A program made the position numbers and the translations under genes. Positions 47,152-59,000 of a stretch of 64,000 nt of DNA are shown one piece after another. This stretch comes from Veillonella tobetsuensis (GTDB taxonomy: Bacteria > Bacillota > Negativicutes > Veillonellales > Veillonellaceae). The stretch's first letter is position 1; every line of letters begins with the position of its first letter. The notes beneath the pieces are model-generated. The model made no database searches. It was not told the DNA's origin and was given only the letters and a program-made list of their open reading frames with translations. The stretch is taken from NCBI RefSeq assembly GCF_001078375.1, contig NZ_BBXI01000017.1, forward strand, positions 17,085 to 81,084. The letters are read 5' to 3'.

Positions 47152-48945
47152 ATTACGTATCTCTCCTAAGTATATAAAACAATATGTATTATGTATCTAT
47201 ATCACTCTCTATGTACAACACTTAAAATTGATAACTGCCTCTAAACGCCCAAACACGGGTATCTGTATCAAACCCTTCTGGTTTCTTAATTGGCGTCCCT
47301 AGTGATACATCATAATTAACAGCGTCACCAACAGTGCCTCGTACACCAACGACACCACCAATCAAGGTAGTACCAATTTGTGTTTCTGTGGATGGTCCCC
47401 ATACATGACCAATATCTATACCTACATAGGGAGTGATTTGTTGTTTTCTAAATGGTAATGACCATTCACTTTGTACGTAGTACCCAGAGTCCCCTCGTAG
47501 TGTTTCTTCCCCACTAAATCCACGTACCGAATACCGTCCACCAATACTAAACTGGTCCGTAGTAAATAAGCGCTGATTCGTAAATTGACTTCTAAAGCGC
47601 ATCGAGAATATACCTTGCTTATGACCGATTCGTACTCCCGTTTGAATCTGCCCTTCAACCCCAGCCATTTTATAGAGTGTAGTTGGATTATCTGCCAAGC
47701 CTTCCCAACTTCGTACCTTAGCACCCAATCCTTTAATACCTTGACGATAAAATACATACATATCACTCACTGTATTGCCTCTGTATTGGCGATGAGATAA
47801 CCCTACTTCTACCGATGTGGTATGTTGTTCTTGAACACCAATTTCTACATCATCCAGATAATTATGACGAGACTTATGATTAACCTTAGCAATAACTGAT
47901 GTTTTCGAACGACTAGTCCTATTTAGAACCTGCTCTACTGATACCTCTGTACCTTGTGTGGTACCAGCCGAACGAAATGCATTTGGCATAAATACCAATT
48001 GATTATAGCTATACTTATACGTAGATAGTCTATACGTACGGTTGCCATCGGGAATCGTATAGTTAACTGCATATTGCTTTGATTCATGACCATCATCATG
48101 GCGACTTATGTCTTTAGTGAAATTAGCTGTTAATGTATCATTAAGCCCCAACAATTGACTAAATGATAAAAATACAGTGCCTTGATACTCTCCTGTAGCT
48201 TTATATCCTGAATTATCTAAGATAAATGAGCCATGCACAAATCCTTTTTGTTCTACCGTAAGCTTAACAATAGAATGTAACGGCTTGGTACCTGGTTCAA
48301 TCGTCATCTTTATATCTTGACCAGGTACGCTACGCATCTGATCAATTCCTTGTTCTAACGCTTGACGTCGTAATACATAGCCAGGTCGTACAGGGAATGC
48401 ACTTCGCCAATTCGTCCGTGCATTTGGATTTGTAAGAACAATATCTTCAACATACCCTGGTAAAATCTCAAAGGTTAATGCCCCTGAATGTAAATCTTGA
48501 TTGGGTACAACCACTTGGCTTGTGACATATCCATCTGCTAATAATTGTTCTTGTAATTGCTTTTGAAGGAATGTAACTCCGTCTGACCCGATTCGATTAT
48601 GCTCATACGCCTCTAAACGATTCTTATATTTACTAAATACAGGTTCTGACGATGTAATAACAATATGGTCTATAGGAAATGCAATCGCTTCCTTTGGTAA
48701 TGCCTTCATAGGAGCACTACTAAGCCCAACATAGGCTGATTCTGAACGCAACGAAGCGGCCCCAGTCATTGGTGCTTCTGCGCGTTGACGCAACGAAGCA
48801 TCGGCTCGGGCCGCTTCTTGTTGTATAAAAGGGGTAGATACATCGGCTGCCATGCTAGGCAATGTACCAAATGTGGTCAGTAAGCCAATACAACTTGCTA
48901 CAATACGTACAACTCTCATAAATCCCTCTCCTTTCTCTATAATTA
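43459..48945. repeat. Long direct repeat, copy B (tpsB-tpsA locus)
   Basis: Second copy of the repeat at 1-5490, with identical spacing of all landmarks. The rest of tpsA and its effector region lie downstream, to 41221. Local divergence is concentrated around 45720-45830, corresponding to 2262-2372 in copy A. Confidence 0.93.
47222..48919 (-). CDS. FhaC/ShlB/CdiB-like TpsB outer-membrane transporter, copy B
   Basis: 565 residues from ATG 48919 (AAAGGAGAGGG upstream); the frame is open to 48976 but the added N-terminus has no signal peptide or RBS. Signal peptide ending at SMAADV, a linker helix, POTRA domain (about 75-165: FPIDHIVITSSEPVFSKY...LTFEILPGYVEDIVL), then the beta-barrel, including the conserved VRGF motif (GGRYSVRGFSGEE, about 470) of the TpsB L6 loop, and a final strand ending in Phe. 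It exports the TpsA encoded next, and may also serve copy A, whose own transporter is broken. Confidence 0.93.
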   Translation of the reverse strand: MRVVRIVASCIGLLTTFGTLPSMAADVSTPFIQQEAARADASLRQRAEAPMTGAASLRSESAYVGLSSAPMKALPKEAIAFPIDHIVITSSEPVFSKYKNRLEAYEHNRIGSDGVTFLQKQLQEQLLADGYVTSQVVVPNQDLHSGALTFEILPGYVEDIVLTNPNARTNWRSAFPVRPGYVLRRQALEQGIDQMRSVPGQDIKMTIEPGTKPLHSIVKLTVEQKGFVHGSFILDNSGYKATGEYQGTVFLSFSQLLGLNDTLTANFTKDISRHDDGHESKQYAVNYTIPDGNRTYRLSTYKYSYNQLVFMPNAFRSAGTTQGTEVSVEQVLNRTSRSKTSVIAKVNHKSRHNYLDDVEIGVQEQHTTSVEVGLSHRQYRGNTVSDMYVFYRQGIKGLGAKVRSWEGLADNPTTLYKMAGVEGQIQTGVRIGHKQGIFSMRFRSQFTNQRLFTTDQFSIGGRYSVRGFSGEETLRGDSGYYVQSEWSLPFRKQQITPYVGIDIGHVWGPSTETQIGTTLIGGVVGVRGTVGDAVNYDVSLGTPIKKPEGFDTDTRVWAFRGSYQF

Positions 48946-48946
48946 A

Positions 48947-48976
48947 ATTATATATTAATTTCAATACTTTTTTCAA
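48947..48976 (-). promoter_or_regulatory. Putative sigma-70 promoter of tpsB copy B
   Basis: Minus-strand TTGAAA (48971-48976), 18-base spacer, TATAAT (48947-48952). It has a better -35 than the equivalent site in copy A (TTGCGA). Confidence 0.6.
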
Positions 48977-49079
48977 TGATTCTTATATATTATTTTATAT
49001 TTAATTAAAATATAGGGTTTTTACTATTAATACACAAAATAAAAATTAAGCAAATACCAATCAAATTTAACATCCACAA

Positions 49080-49114
49080 AAACCTCGCCTTTCTCATCAA
49101 GAAAAGCGAGGTTT
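49080..49114 (-). terminator. Rho-independent terminator after the PepSY gene
   Basis: Stem AAACCTCGCCTTTCT / AGAAAAGCGAGGTTT, fully paired in the minus-strand RNA with one G-U pair, loop CATCA, followed by T. It insulates the PepSY gene from the tps promoter. Confidence 0.85.
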
Positions 49115-49205
49115 CGTGCATAATATTCTATTTTGTAACGTTGTACCTAAACACTATATATATACATTATATACATTAATATAAATATCATTATTTGTGT
49201 TTAAG

Positions 49206-49769
49206 CTATTTAGTTACACTTAACAATTTTCCGCTCACTGCATCGAATACTACAGTAATGGTTTTCTTATCTTTTGTAGCAAACACAACAGTATATTGTG
49301 GCGTACCTTTTTCAGTTTTAACAGCCCAGCTTAACAGGCTTGTTGCTTTACCTTCTGCTTGTGCATAAGCAAAGTTTACAGCTACAGCAGGAGGCAAAAT
49401 AGTAGATGGATCAAAGGCTGTCTTTTCTACAGTTTTTGTAAGTTTGCCAACCTTTTCATCCTTAACTTCATTCGCTGTATTTGTAAATACCGCCTTATAT
49501 ACACCGTCTTTATCAAAACCGCCAACAGTCAATGTAACGACTGTATCGGTAGCATCAAAAGAAATTTCATTAATAGATGCACCCGCATGATGTTGTAAAA
49601 AACCATTGAGCATTAAATTTGCCCAACTAATCGCTTGATGTTGTTCATCAACAACAGCTACAGTTGGTTGTACAGGAACTAAATCGGCTGCATGAGCCAT
49701 TGGAATCACCGCCCCAAATAAAGATGCTAACATTAAAAATATACGACTTTTCTTCAATACAGATTTCAT
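49206..49769 (-). CDS. Secreted PepSY-domain protein
   Basis: 187 residues with a clear signal peptide (MKSVLKKSRIFLMLASLFGAVIPMAHA). Two repeats of PepSY-like architecture follow: about 45-105 (ISWANLMLNGFLQHHAGASINEISFD) and about 130-187 (PPAVAVNFAYAQAEG...YTVVFATKDKKTITVVFDAVSGKLLSV). The final alpha-beta-beta unit is a good PepSY match. Such periplasmic domains often bind or inhibit peptidases. It lies downstream of the giant adhesin gene on the same strand, 265 bases away with an inverted repeat between. RBS AGAGGAG before ATG 49769. Confidence 0.8.
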   Translation of the reverse strand: MKSVLKKSRIFLMLASLFGAVIPMAHAADLVPVQPTVAVVDEQHQAISWANLMLNGFLQHHAGASINEISFDATDTVVTLTVGGFDKDGVYKAVFTNTANEVKDEKVGKLTKTVEKTAFDPSTILPPAVAVNFAYAQAEGKATSLLSWAVKTEKGTPQYTVVFATKDKKTITVVFDAVSGKLLSVTK

Positions 49770-49852
49770 ATGTTACTCCTCTTATCCCTTACGTCTCAGA
49801 TAACAGTAACAATGCGACTCCGTATGTACTGTTATAACTATACACTATCAAT

Positions 49853-49914
49853 AACAAACGAACTCTATCTATAAGAGAGTGTGTATAAGAAAAGTAAGAT
49901 AGAGTCCGTTTGTT
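49853..49914. terminator. Inverted repeat after the giant adhesin gene, putative terminator
   Basis: Arms AACAAACGAACTCTATCT (49853-49870) and AGATAGAGTCCGTTTGTT (49897-49914) pair over 18 positions with one mismatch, around a 26-base loop. The flanking T tract is short on either strand. The 265-base gap 49770-50034 holds also a weaker 9-bp dyad at about 49929-49961 and no gene. Confidence 0.5.
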
Positions 49915-50034
49915 TTCCCACTCGGGAGTAGTCAGCCACCTTGATAGTACAATGGCTAACTACCTAATAGCCCTATATTCTTTAATTCTAACTAATCTTC
50001 AGTATACAAGAGGGAATGTTTAAAATTATTAGAA

Positions 50035-53000
50035 TTAATGAATCTTAGATAGAATCATATCTACCTTGCGTTGCATATCTTCGTTTTGTTGACGAAGGGC
50101 TTCATTTTCAGCAGCTTGTTTTTGAACAATTGCTTGCAATGCTGTCACTTCATCTTGCATTACGTAGATAGAACTGATAGGACCACCTTTATATCGATCT
50201 GGAATAGCTTTCTTTTCAGGGCTATATCCAAATTTGTGGGTTACACCAGCATTTACGATACCATCGTGGCTATCCAAGGAAACACCTAAGTTAAACATAG
50301 TGTTTTCATTAGTGTAATGAGCCACACCAAGTGCTACAGCTGTTTGGGATTTATAATTACCAATACCAGCCATAATTTGTGTTGGTTCCAATGGATCGTA
50401 TTGAATTGGTTTCAATGCAGCCAATGCGGCAGCACCTGCACCAGCCTTATACGCATAAGACTTAGCAGCATTACTGGATGCACCAGCAATATTTTGCAAC
50501 GCTTGGTCCATTTGTGCTTTATTAACTGCATCACCAGCATGAGTAGCAGCACCAATATTATTGATTTGTTTACCACCCATATCTAGATTACTATTGATGG
50601 ATACATTACCAGGGTTAGAACCACTACCAGCATTAAGCGTAATAGTAGGAGCACCAGTACCACCACTAATAGAAGTAATACCTGTCAATGCAGGATTCAA
50701 TTTGTAATTAATTACACCAGAGTTGGCTGGATCCGCTGTAATTTGAATATTGCTATCACCTTTGAAATCAAAACCAGTAGTCAACGCTACAGAATTTTGC
50801 GTACCACCATTAGCCTTGTATTTAATATTACCTGTGCCTGCAGTTGCAGTACTAATAGCGGCATTCATTTGACCCAAGTTAACGGCTTCATCATTATTAG
50901 CAGCATTAGCTAAACCACTGATACGGTTAGTATTCTTATCAATTACTACATTACCAACAGTGACTTTATCGAAGGAAACATCTTTCTTAGTAGCAATGGT
51001 AATATCTTTACCAGTATTCGTAACCTTGATATTATCGCCATCGTTGAAAGTAACTGTATCTCCACCTTTTACAGTTTCAGGTGTACCGCTATTAACTTTC
51101 ACATTCCAAGCAGCTGTATCCTTAATAACTTGTTTACCAGCATTATCAATATTGCTCAAATCCTTCTTAGCTGCATTATTAGCAGTCGTTGTAGCATTAT
51201 TGATTTGTGCACGTGTTGCAGCATCAAGACCTACTGTAATACTTTGACCACTTGCATTCGTTTCAATACCATTTGTACCAGTGATGGTCAATGTTTGACC
51301 ATTGCTTACACTACCAGTACCTGTGTTACCAGCCGTATTGAATCCTACGTTAGCCGTAGCATTAGAAATCGCATTATCCATTTGTTGTTTATTAACAGCG
51401 GAATTAGGCGTTGTACCAGCAGCCACATTTTTAATTTCTGTATTACCAGCGTTGATGCCACCAGTTGTGATGGAAATAGGAGCCGCACCAGTTGTACTTG
51501 GTGTAATTGTCATACCGCCACCGTTGATAACAGTTGTGCCACTAGGTGTTGTGAAAGTAGCACTGCTTAAGCCAGTTAATGCTTTGGCCATGCGAATGTT
51601 CAATGTGCCTGTTGCAGCATCACCAAGAACTGCGATGTTGCCAGATGTAAGATCAGCTGCTGTTGTAGAAGCACCACCCTTGATGTTAAGTTTTTCACCA
51701 TGTTTACGTGTAACAACAGTTGCATCATCACCACCAAAATCATGTTTAGCATCAGTTGTTGCTTTGTTAACAGCATTAGTAATCGCTGTATCCATTTGTG
51801 TCTTGTTAACAGCAGAGTTACCAGATGTAGCAGGACCTACATTTGTAATTTCCTTACCACCTGCATCGATACCATTATTCTTATCGATAACTACGCCACC
51901 AACAGTGACTTTATCGAAGGATACGTTTTTAGCGGTACCAATCGTAATGGAACGACCTGTATTCGTAATAGCAATGTTATCGCCATTGATGAAGTTAACA
52001 GTGTCGCCACCAGCTACAGCTGTTGTACCACCGCCATTGGTTTCTACATTCCAAGAAGCGGCAGATTTTGCAAGATTTTGGATATATGTATTACCAGCAG
52101 TAGACAAGTTGGACAAGTCTTTATTAGCGGAGTTTTCAGCAGCCGTTACAGCAGCACTCAACTTAGCAGTTGGAGCAATGGTCACATCATCACCTGTTGC
52201 AGATGTTGTAATGAGTGCGTTCGCACCAGTATCACCTTTAATGTTGAATTTGATACCACCAGTTGTGCTTAATTTCTTAGCTGTTGTTGTACCGGAATCA
52301 CTACCTAAGGATACTTTGTTATCACCTAATGTAGTTACAGAATCAGTAGCGGCTTTCACAGCATCATCCATTTGTTTCTTATTAACAGCAGCATCATCTG
52401 TGGTTGCTTTACCAACGTGTTTGATTTCTGTATTACCAGCGTCAATGCCAGATCCTGCGATAGTCACTGTGTGTGTACCATCAGTGAAGGCAGCAGATGT
52501 TAAACCAGTCAATGTTTTAGCAAGACGGATATTCAATGTACCTGCACCATCGGATACAACACCGATATTACCGGTTGTCAAATCAGCTGTATTAGTTACG
52601 CCACCTTTAACGGATAATACTTCACCATGTTTACGAACAGATGTTGCACCTGTATCGCCATCGAATTTGTGTTCTGCATCAGCAATAGCTTGTGCTGTAT
52701 CAGTTTTGGATTTAGTGATAGCATCGTTAATAGCGGATGCTACATTTTGTGTAGTGGCTACGCCATCAGCACCAGCGGCACCGCCTGCACCTGTTGTACC
52801 AGCTGCACCAGCTTGACCAGCTGCATTGACTACTAGATTACCAGTCTTCACATCTACATTGTATGTTTTTACACCACCAGTAGTGGAATCAGTTACATTA
52901 GCAAGACCCGTGCCTGTCACCTTAACAGCATCTTGTGCTGCTGTTTGTGCTACGGCTTTAACAGCATTTTCAGAAACAGCCACTTCGTATGTTTCACCCT

Positions 53001-56000
53001 TAGCTGTACCAGTTTGACCTGTTACAGTAACAAGGTTATTGTCACCAGTCAAGGTCTTAGCAACTACTTTTTCAGTAGAGGTTGCAGCTGTTTGTGCATT
53101 AGCAATAGCTGTATCCATTTGTGTTTTATTAACAGCAGAGTTACCAGATGTAGCAGGGCCTACATTTGTAATTTCCTTACCACCTGCATCGATACCATTA
53201 TTCTTATCGATAACTACGCCACCAACAGTGACTTTATCGAAGGATACATTTTTAGCTGTACCAATTGTAATGGATCGACCTGCATTGGTAATAGCGATGT
53301 TATCGCCATTAATGAAGTTAATAGTGTCGCCACCAGCTACAGCCGTTGTACCTGCACCATTGGTTTCTACATTCCAAGAAGCAGCTGTTTTAGCAAGGTT
53401 CTTGATGTAGGTATCGCCAGCAGTCGACAAGTTGGATAAGTCTTTATTAGCAGAGTTTTCAGCAGCAGTTACAGCAGCACTCAACTTAGCAGTTGGAGCA
53501 ATGGTTACATCATCACCTGTGGCAGATGTTGTAATGAGTGCGTTTGCACCAGTATCGCCTTTGATGTTGAATTTGATACCACCAGTTGTGCTTAATTTCT
53601 TAGCTGTTGTTGTACCAGAATCACTACCTAAGGATACTTTGTTATCCCCTAATGTGCTGATGGAATCAGTGGCTGCCTTCACAGCGTCATCCATTTGTTT
53701 CTTGTTAACAGCAGCATCATCAGTAGTTGCTTTGCCAACGTTCTTAATTTGTGTATTGCCAGCATCGATACCAGAACCATTTAACTTAACAGTGTTAGTA
53801 CCATCTGTAGCAGTTACACCAGCAGGTGCTACTGTTGTTGTATTCGTACCATCAGTTGTTGTCATGCCACCTTTAGTGATAGTCGTTGTGTTACCAGCAC
53901 CATCCGTAATTGTAGAGGAAGTACTAGTTACAGTTTGTGTATTACCAGCACCATCTGTATAAGTAGCAGATGTTAAACCGCTTAATACTTTAGCGAGACG
54001 GATGTTCAATGTACCAGCGCCATCGGATACAACACCGATATTACCTGTTGTCAAATCAGCAGGAGCTGTTACGCCACCTTTGATGGATAAGACTTCACCG
54101 TGTTTACGTACAGATGTTGCGCCTGTATCGCCATCGAATTTGTGTTCTGCATCAGCAATAGCTTGTGCTGTATCAGTTTTGGATTTAGTGATGGCATCGT
54201 TAATAGCGGTTGCTACATTTTGTGTAGTCGCTACGCCATCAGCACCAGCGGCACCGCCTGCACCTGTTGTGCCAGTTGCACCAGCTTGACCAGCCGCAGT
54301 GACTACAACGTTACCAGTCTTCACATCTACATTGTATGTTTTTACACCACCAGTAGTAGTATCAGTTACTGTGGCAAGATCTGTACCAGTTACCTTAACA
54401 GCATTTTGTGCTGCAGTTTGTGCTACTGCTTTAACAGCGTTTTCAGAAACAGCGACTTCGTATGTTTCACCTTTAGCTGTACCAGTTTGACCTGTTACAG
54501 TAGCAAGGTTATTATCACCAGTTAATGTCTTAGCTACTACTTTTTCAGTAGATAAGGATCCACCAGCGGCAGCAGTGATAGCGGCATCCATTTGCGCCTT
54601 ATTAACCGCTGCATCAGCAGTAGTACCAGTAGCCACACCTTTGATTTCCTTATTACCAGCATTGATACCAGCTGTTGTCATGGAAATTGGAGATGCACCA
54701 GTTGCACTAGGTGTAATAGTTACGCCATTACCATTAATAACAGTGGAATCACCACCAGCATTAGTGAAGGATGCAGATGTTAAACCACTCAATACTTTTG
54801 CAAGACGGATATTCAATGTACCTGCACCATCGGATACAACACCGATATTACCAGTTGTCAAATCAGTAGTAGCCGTTACACCACCTTTAACGGATAAGAC
54901 TTCACCGTGTTTACGAACAGAGGTTGCGCCTGTATCGCCATCGAATTTGTGTTCTGCATCAGCAATAGCTTGTGCTGTATCGGTTTTGGATTTAGTGATG
55001 GCATCGTTAATAGCAGATGCTACATTTTGTGTAGTGGCTACGCCATCAGCACCAGCGGCACCGCCTGCACCTGTTGTACCAGTTGCACCAGCTTGACCAG
55101 CCGCATTAACTACAAGATTACCAGTCTTCACATCTACATTGTATGTTTTTACACCACCAGTAGTGGAATCAGATACCGTAGCTAAACCTGTGCCAGTAAC
55201 CTTAACAGCATCTTGTGCAGATGTAGCTGCCAAGTTTTTGATCACTGTTTCACCAGCAGGAGAAATGTTGGACAAGTCTTTATCAGCAGATTTTTCTGCA
55301 GCTGTTACAGCAGCTGTCAATTTAGCAGTTGGAGCAATGGTTACATCATCGCCTGTGGCAGATGTTGTAATGAGTGCATTTGCACCAGTATCACCTTTAA
55401 TGTTGAATTTAATACCACCAGTTGTGCTTAATTTCTTAGCTGTTGTTGTACCAGAATCACTACCTAAGGATACTTTGTTATCCCCTAATGTGCTGATGGA
55501 ATCTGTAGCTGCCTTCACAGCATCATCCATTTGTTTCTTGTTAACAGCAGCATCATCAGTAGTTGCTTTGCCAACGTTCTTAATTTGTGTATTACCAGCA
55601 TCGATACCAGAACCATTCAACTTAACTGTGTTAGTACCATCTGTAGCAGTGACACCAGCAGGGGCTACTGTTGTTGTATTTGTACCATCAGTGGTTGTCA
55701 TGCCACCTTTAGTGATAGTCGTTGTGTTACCAGCACCATCCGTAATTGTGGAGGAACCACCTGTTACAGTTTGCGTATTACCAGCTGCATCGGTATACGT
55801 AGCAGATGTTAAACCGGTTAAGGCTTTCGCCAACTTAATGTTCAATGTACCAGTTGTTGTATCACCTACTACAGCGATATTACCAGATGTAAGATCGGTT
55901 GCCGTAGTGGATGCACCGCCCTTGATGTTAAGTTGTTCACCATGTTTACGGCTAATTACAGTCGCATCATCACCAGCAAAATTATGTTTTGCATCATCTA

Positions 56001-59000
56001 ACGCTTGTTTTGTCTTATCGATGGCAGAATTTACTACAGATGCTACGTCTTGCGTAGTGGCTACGCCATTTTTACCTTGCACCGTACCTTGTGTAGCACC
56101 ATTTGCACCTACTTTACCAGTAGTGTCATCAATAACAAGCTTACCTTCGTCTACGTTCACGGTGTATGTTTTAACACCAGCAGCTGTGGCACTGCTTACA
56201 GTAGCAAGGCCTGTACCAGCCACTTTTACAGCATCTTGTGCTGCAGTTTGTGCTACCGCTTTAACAGCATTTTCAGAAACAGTTACTGTATATGTTTCAT
56301 TTTTAGCAGTACCAGTAAGACCAGATACACTAGCCAAGTTGTTATCGCCAGCGGCTAATTTACCATTAGCTACAGAACCAGCCTCTACCTTTTCAATGGA
56401 TAGAGCACCACCCGCAGCAGATAATACAGCGGCATCTAATTGTCCTTTGTTAACTGCAGCATCGGCGGATGTAGCATTAGCAACGCCTTTAATTTCCTTA
56501 CCACCTGCATTAATGCCAGTATTCTTATCAAGAACAATACCACCAACAGTGACTTTATCGAAGGATACGTTTCTAGCTGTACCAATGGTAATGGATCGAC
56601 CTGTATTGGTAATAGCAATGTTATCGCCATTGATGAAGTTCACAGTTTCGCCACCAGCTACAGCAGTTGTACCAGCACCATTGGTTTCTACATTCCAAGA
56701 AGCAGCTGTTTTAGCAAGGCTCTTGATGTAGGTATCGCCAGCAGCAGACAAGTTGGATAAGTCTTTATTAGCGGAGTTTTCAGCAGCCGTTACAGCAGCA
56801 CTCAACTTAGCTGTTGGAGCAATGGTTACATCATCACCTGTGGCAGATGTTGTAATGAGTGCGTTTGCACCAGTATCGCCTTTGATGTTGAATTTGATAC
56901 CACCAGTTGTGCTTAATTTCTTAGCAGTTGTTGTACCAGAATCACTACCTAAGGATACTTTGTTATCCCCTAATGTGCTGATGGAATCAGTAGCTGCCTT
57001 CACAGTATCATCCATTTGTTTCTTGTTAACCGCAGCATCATCAGTAGTTGCTTTGCCAACGTTCTTAATTTGTGTATTACCAGCATCGATACCGGAACCA
57101 GTCAATTTAACAGTGTTAGTACCATCTGTAGCAGTTACACCAGCAGGAGCAACAGTAGTTGTATTTGTACCATCAGTGGTTGTCATACCACCTTTAGTGA
57201 TAGTCGTTGTGTTACCAGCACCATCTGTAATTGTGGAGGAACCACCAGTTACAGTTTGCGTGTTACCAGCAGCATCTGTATAGGTAGCAGATGTTAAACC
57301 ACTTAATACTTTAGCAAGACGGATATTCAATGTACCTGCACCATCGGATACAACGCCGATATTACCAGTTGTCAAATCAGCAGGAGCAGTTACGCCACCT
57401 TTGATGGATAATACTTCACCGTGTTTACGTACAGAGGTTGTACCTGTATCGCCATCGAATTTGTGTTCTGCATCAGCAATAGCTTGTGCTGTATCAGTTT
57501 TGGATTTAGTGATGGCATCGTTAATAGCGGATGCTACATTTTGTGTAGTGGCTACGCCATCAGCACCAGCGGCACCGCCTGCACCTGTTGTGCCAGCTGC
57601 ACCAGCTTGACCTGCCGCATTGACTACAAGATTACCAGTCTTCACATCTACATTGTATGTTTTTACACCACCAGTAGTGGAATCAGATACCGTAGCTAAA
57701 CCTGTGCCAGTGACCTTAACAGCATCTTGTGCAGATGTAGCTGCCAAGTTTTTGATCACTGTTTCACCAGCAGGAGAAATGTTGGACAAGTCTTTATCAG
57801 CAGATTTTTCGGCAGCCGTTACAGCAGCTGTCAACTTAGCTGTTGGAGCAATGGTTACATCATCGCCTGTGGCAGATGTTGTAATCAACGCATTCGCACC
57901 AGTATCACCTTTAATGTTGAATTTAATACCACCAGTTGTGCTTAATTTCTTAGCTGTTGTTGTACCAGAATCACTACCTAAGGATACTTTGTTATCCCCT
58001 AATGTGCTGACAGAATCAGTAGCGGCCTTCACAGCATCATCCATTTGTTTCTTGTTAACCGCAGCATCATCAGTGGTTGCTTTGCCAACATTCTTAATTT
58101 CTGTACCACCTGCACTAATACCAGAGCCACCAAGAGTAACTGTATGAGTGCCATCGGTTGCAGTAATACCAGATGGAGCTACAGTCGTTGTATTCGTACC
58201 ATCAGTCGTAGTTACGCCACCTTTAGATACAACCGTAGAATGACCCGCTGCATCAGAAATCGTAGAGGAACCACCTGTTACAGTTTGTGTATTACCAGCT
58301 GCATCTGTATAGGTTGCAGAGGTTAAACCAGTTAATACTTTGGCAAGTTTAATATTTAATGTGCCAGATGTTGTATCACCTACGACTGCGATGTTACCAG
58401 ATGTAAGATCGGTTGCTGTAGTGGATGCACCGCCCTTGATGTTAAGTTGTTCGCCATGTTTACGGCTAATAACGGTCGCATCATCACCAGCAAAGTTATG
58501 TTTAGCATCATCTAACGCTTGTTTTGTCTTATCGATGGCAGAATTTACAACAGATGCCACATTTTGTGTAGTTGCAACGCCATCTTTACCTTGCACCGTA
58601 CCTTGTGAAGCACCAGCAGCACCAATTTTACCTGTTGTATCATCAATAACAAGTTTGCCTTCGTCTACATTGACTGTATATGTTTTCACACCAGCAGCTG
58701 TAGCATCGCTAACAGTAGCAAGGCCTGTACCAGCCACTTTTACAGCATCTTGTGCGGCATTAGCAGCTACGGATTTAACAGCATTTTCAGAAACAACAAC
58801 TTCGTATGTTTCACCCTTAGCTGTACCAGTTTGACCTGTTACAGTAGCAAGGTTATTATCACCAGTCAATGTCTTAGCTACTACTTTTTCAGTAGATAAG
58901 GAACCACCAGCAGCTGCAGTGATAGCAGCATCCATTTGGCCCTTATTAACAGCAGCATCAGCGGATGTAGCATTAGCAACGCCTTTAATTTCCTTATTAC

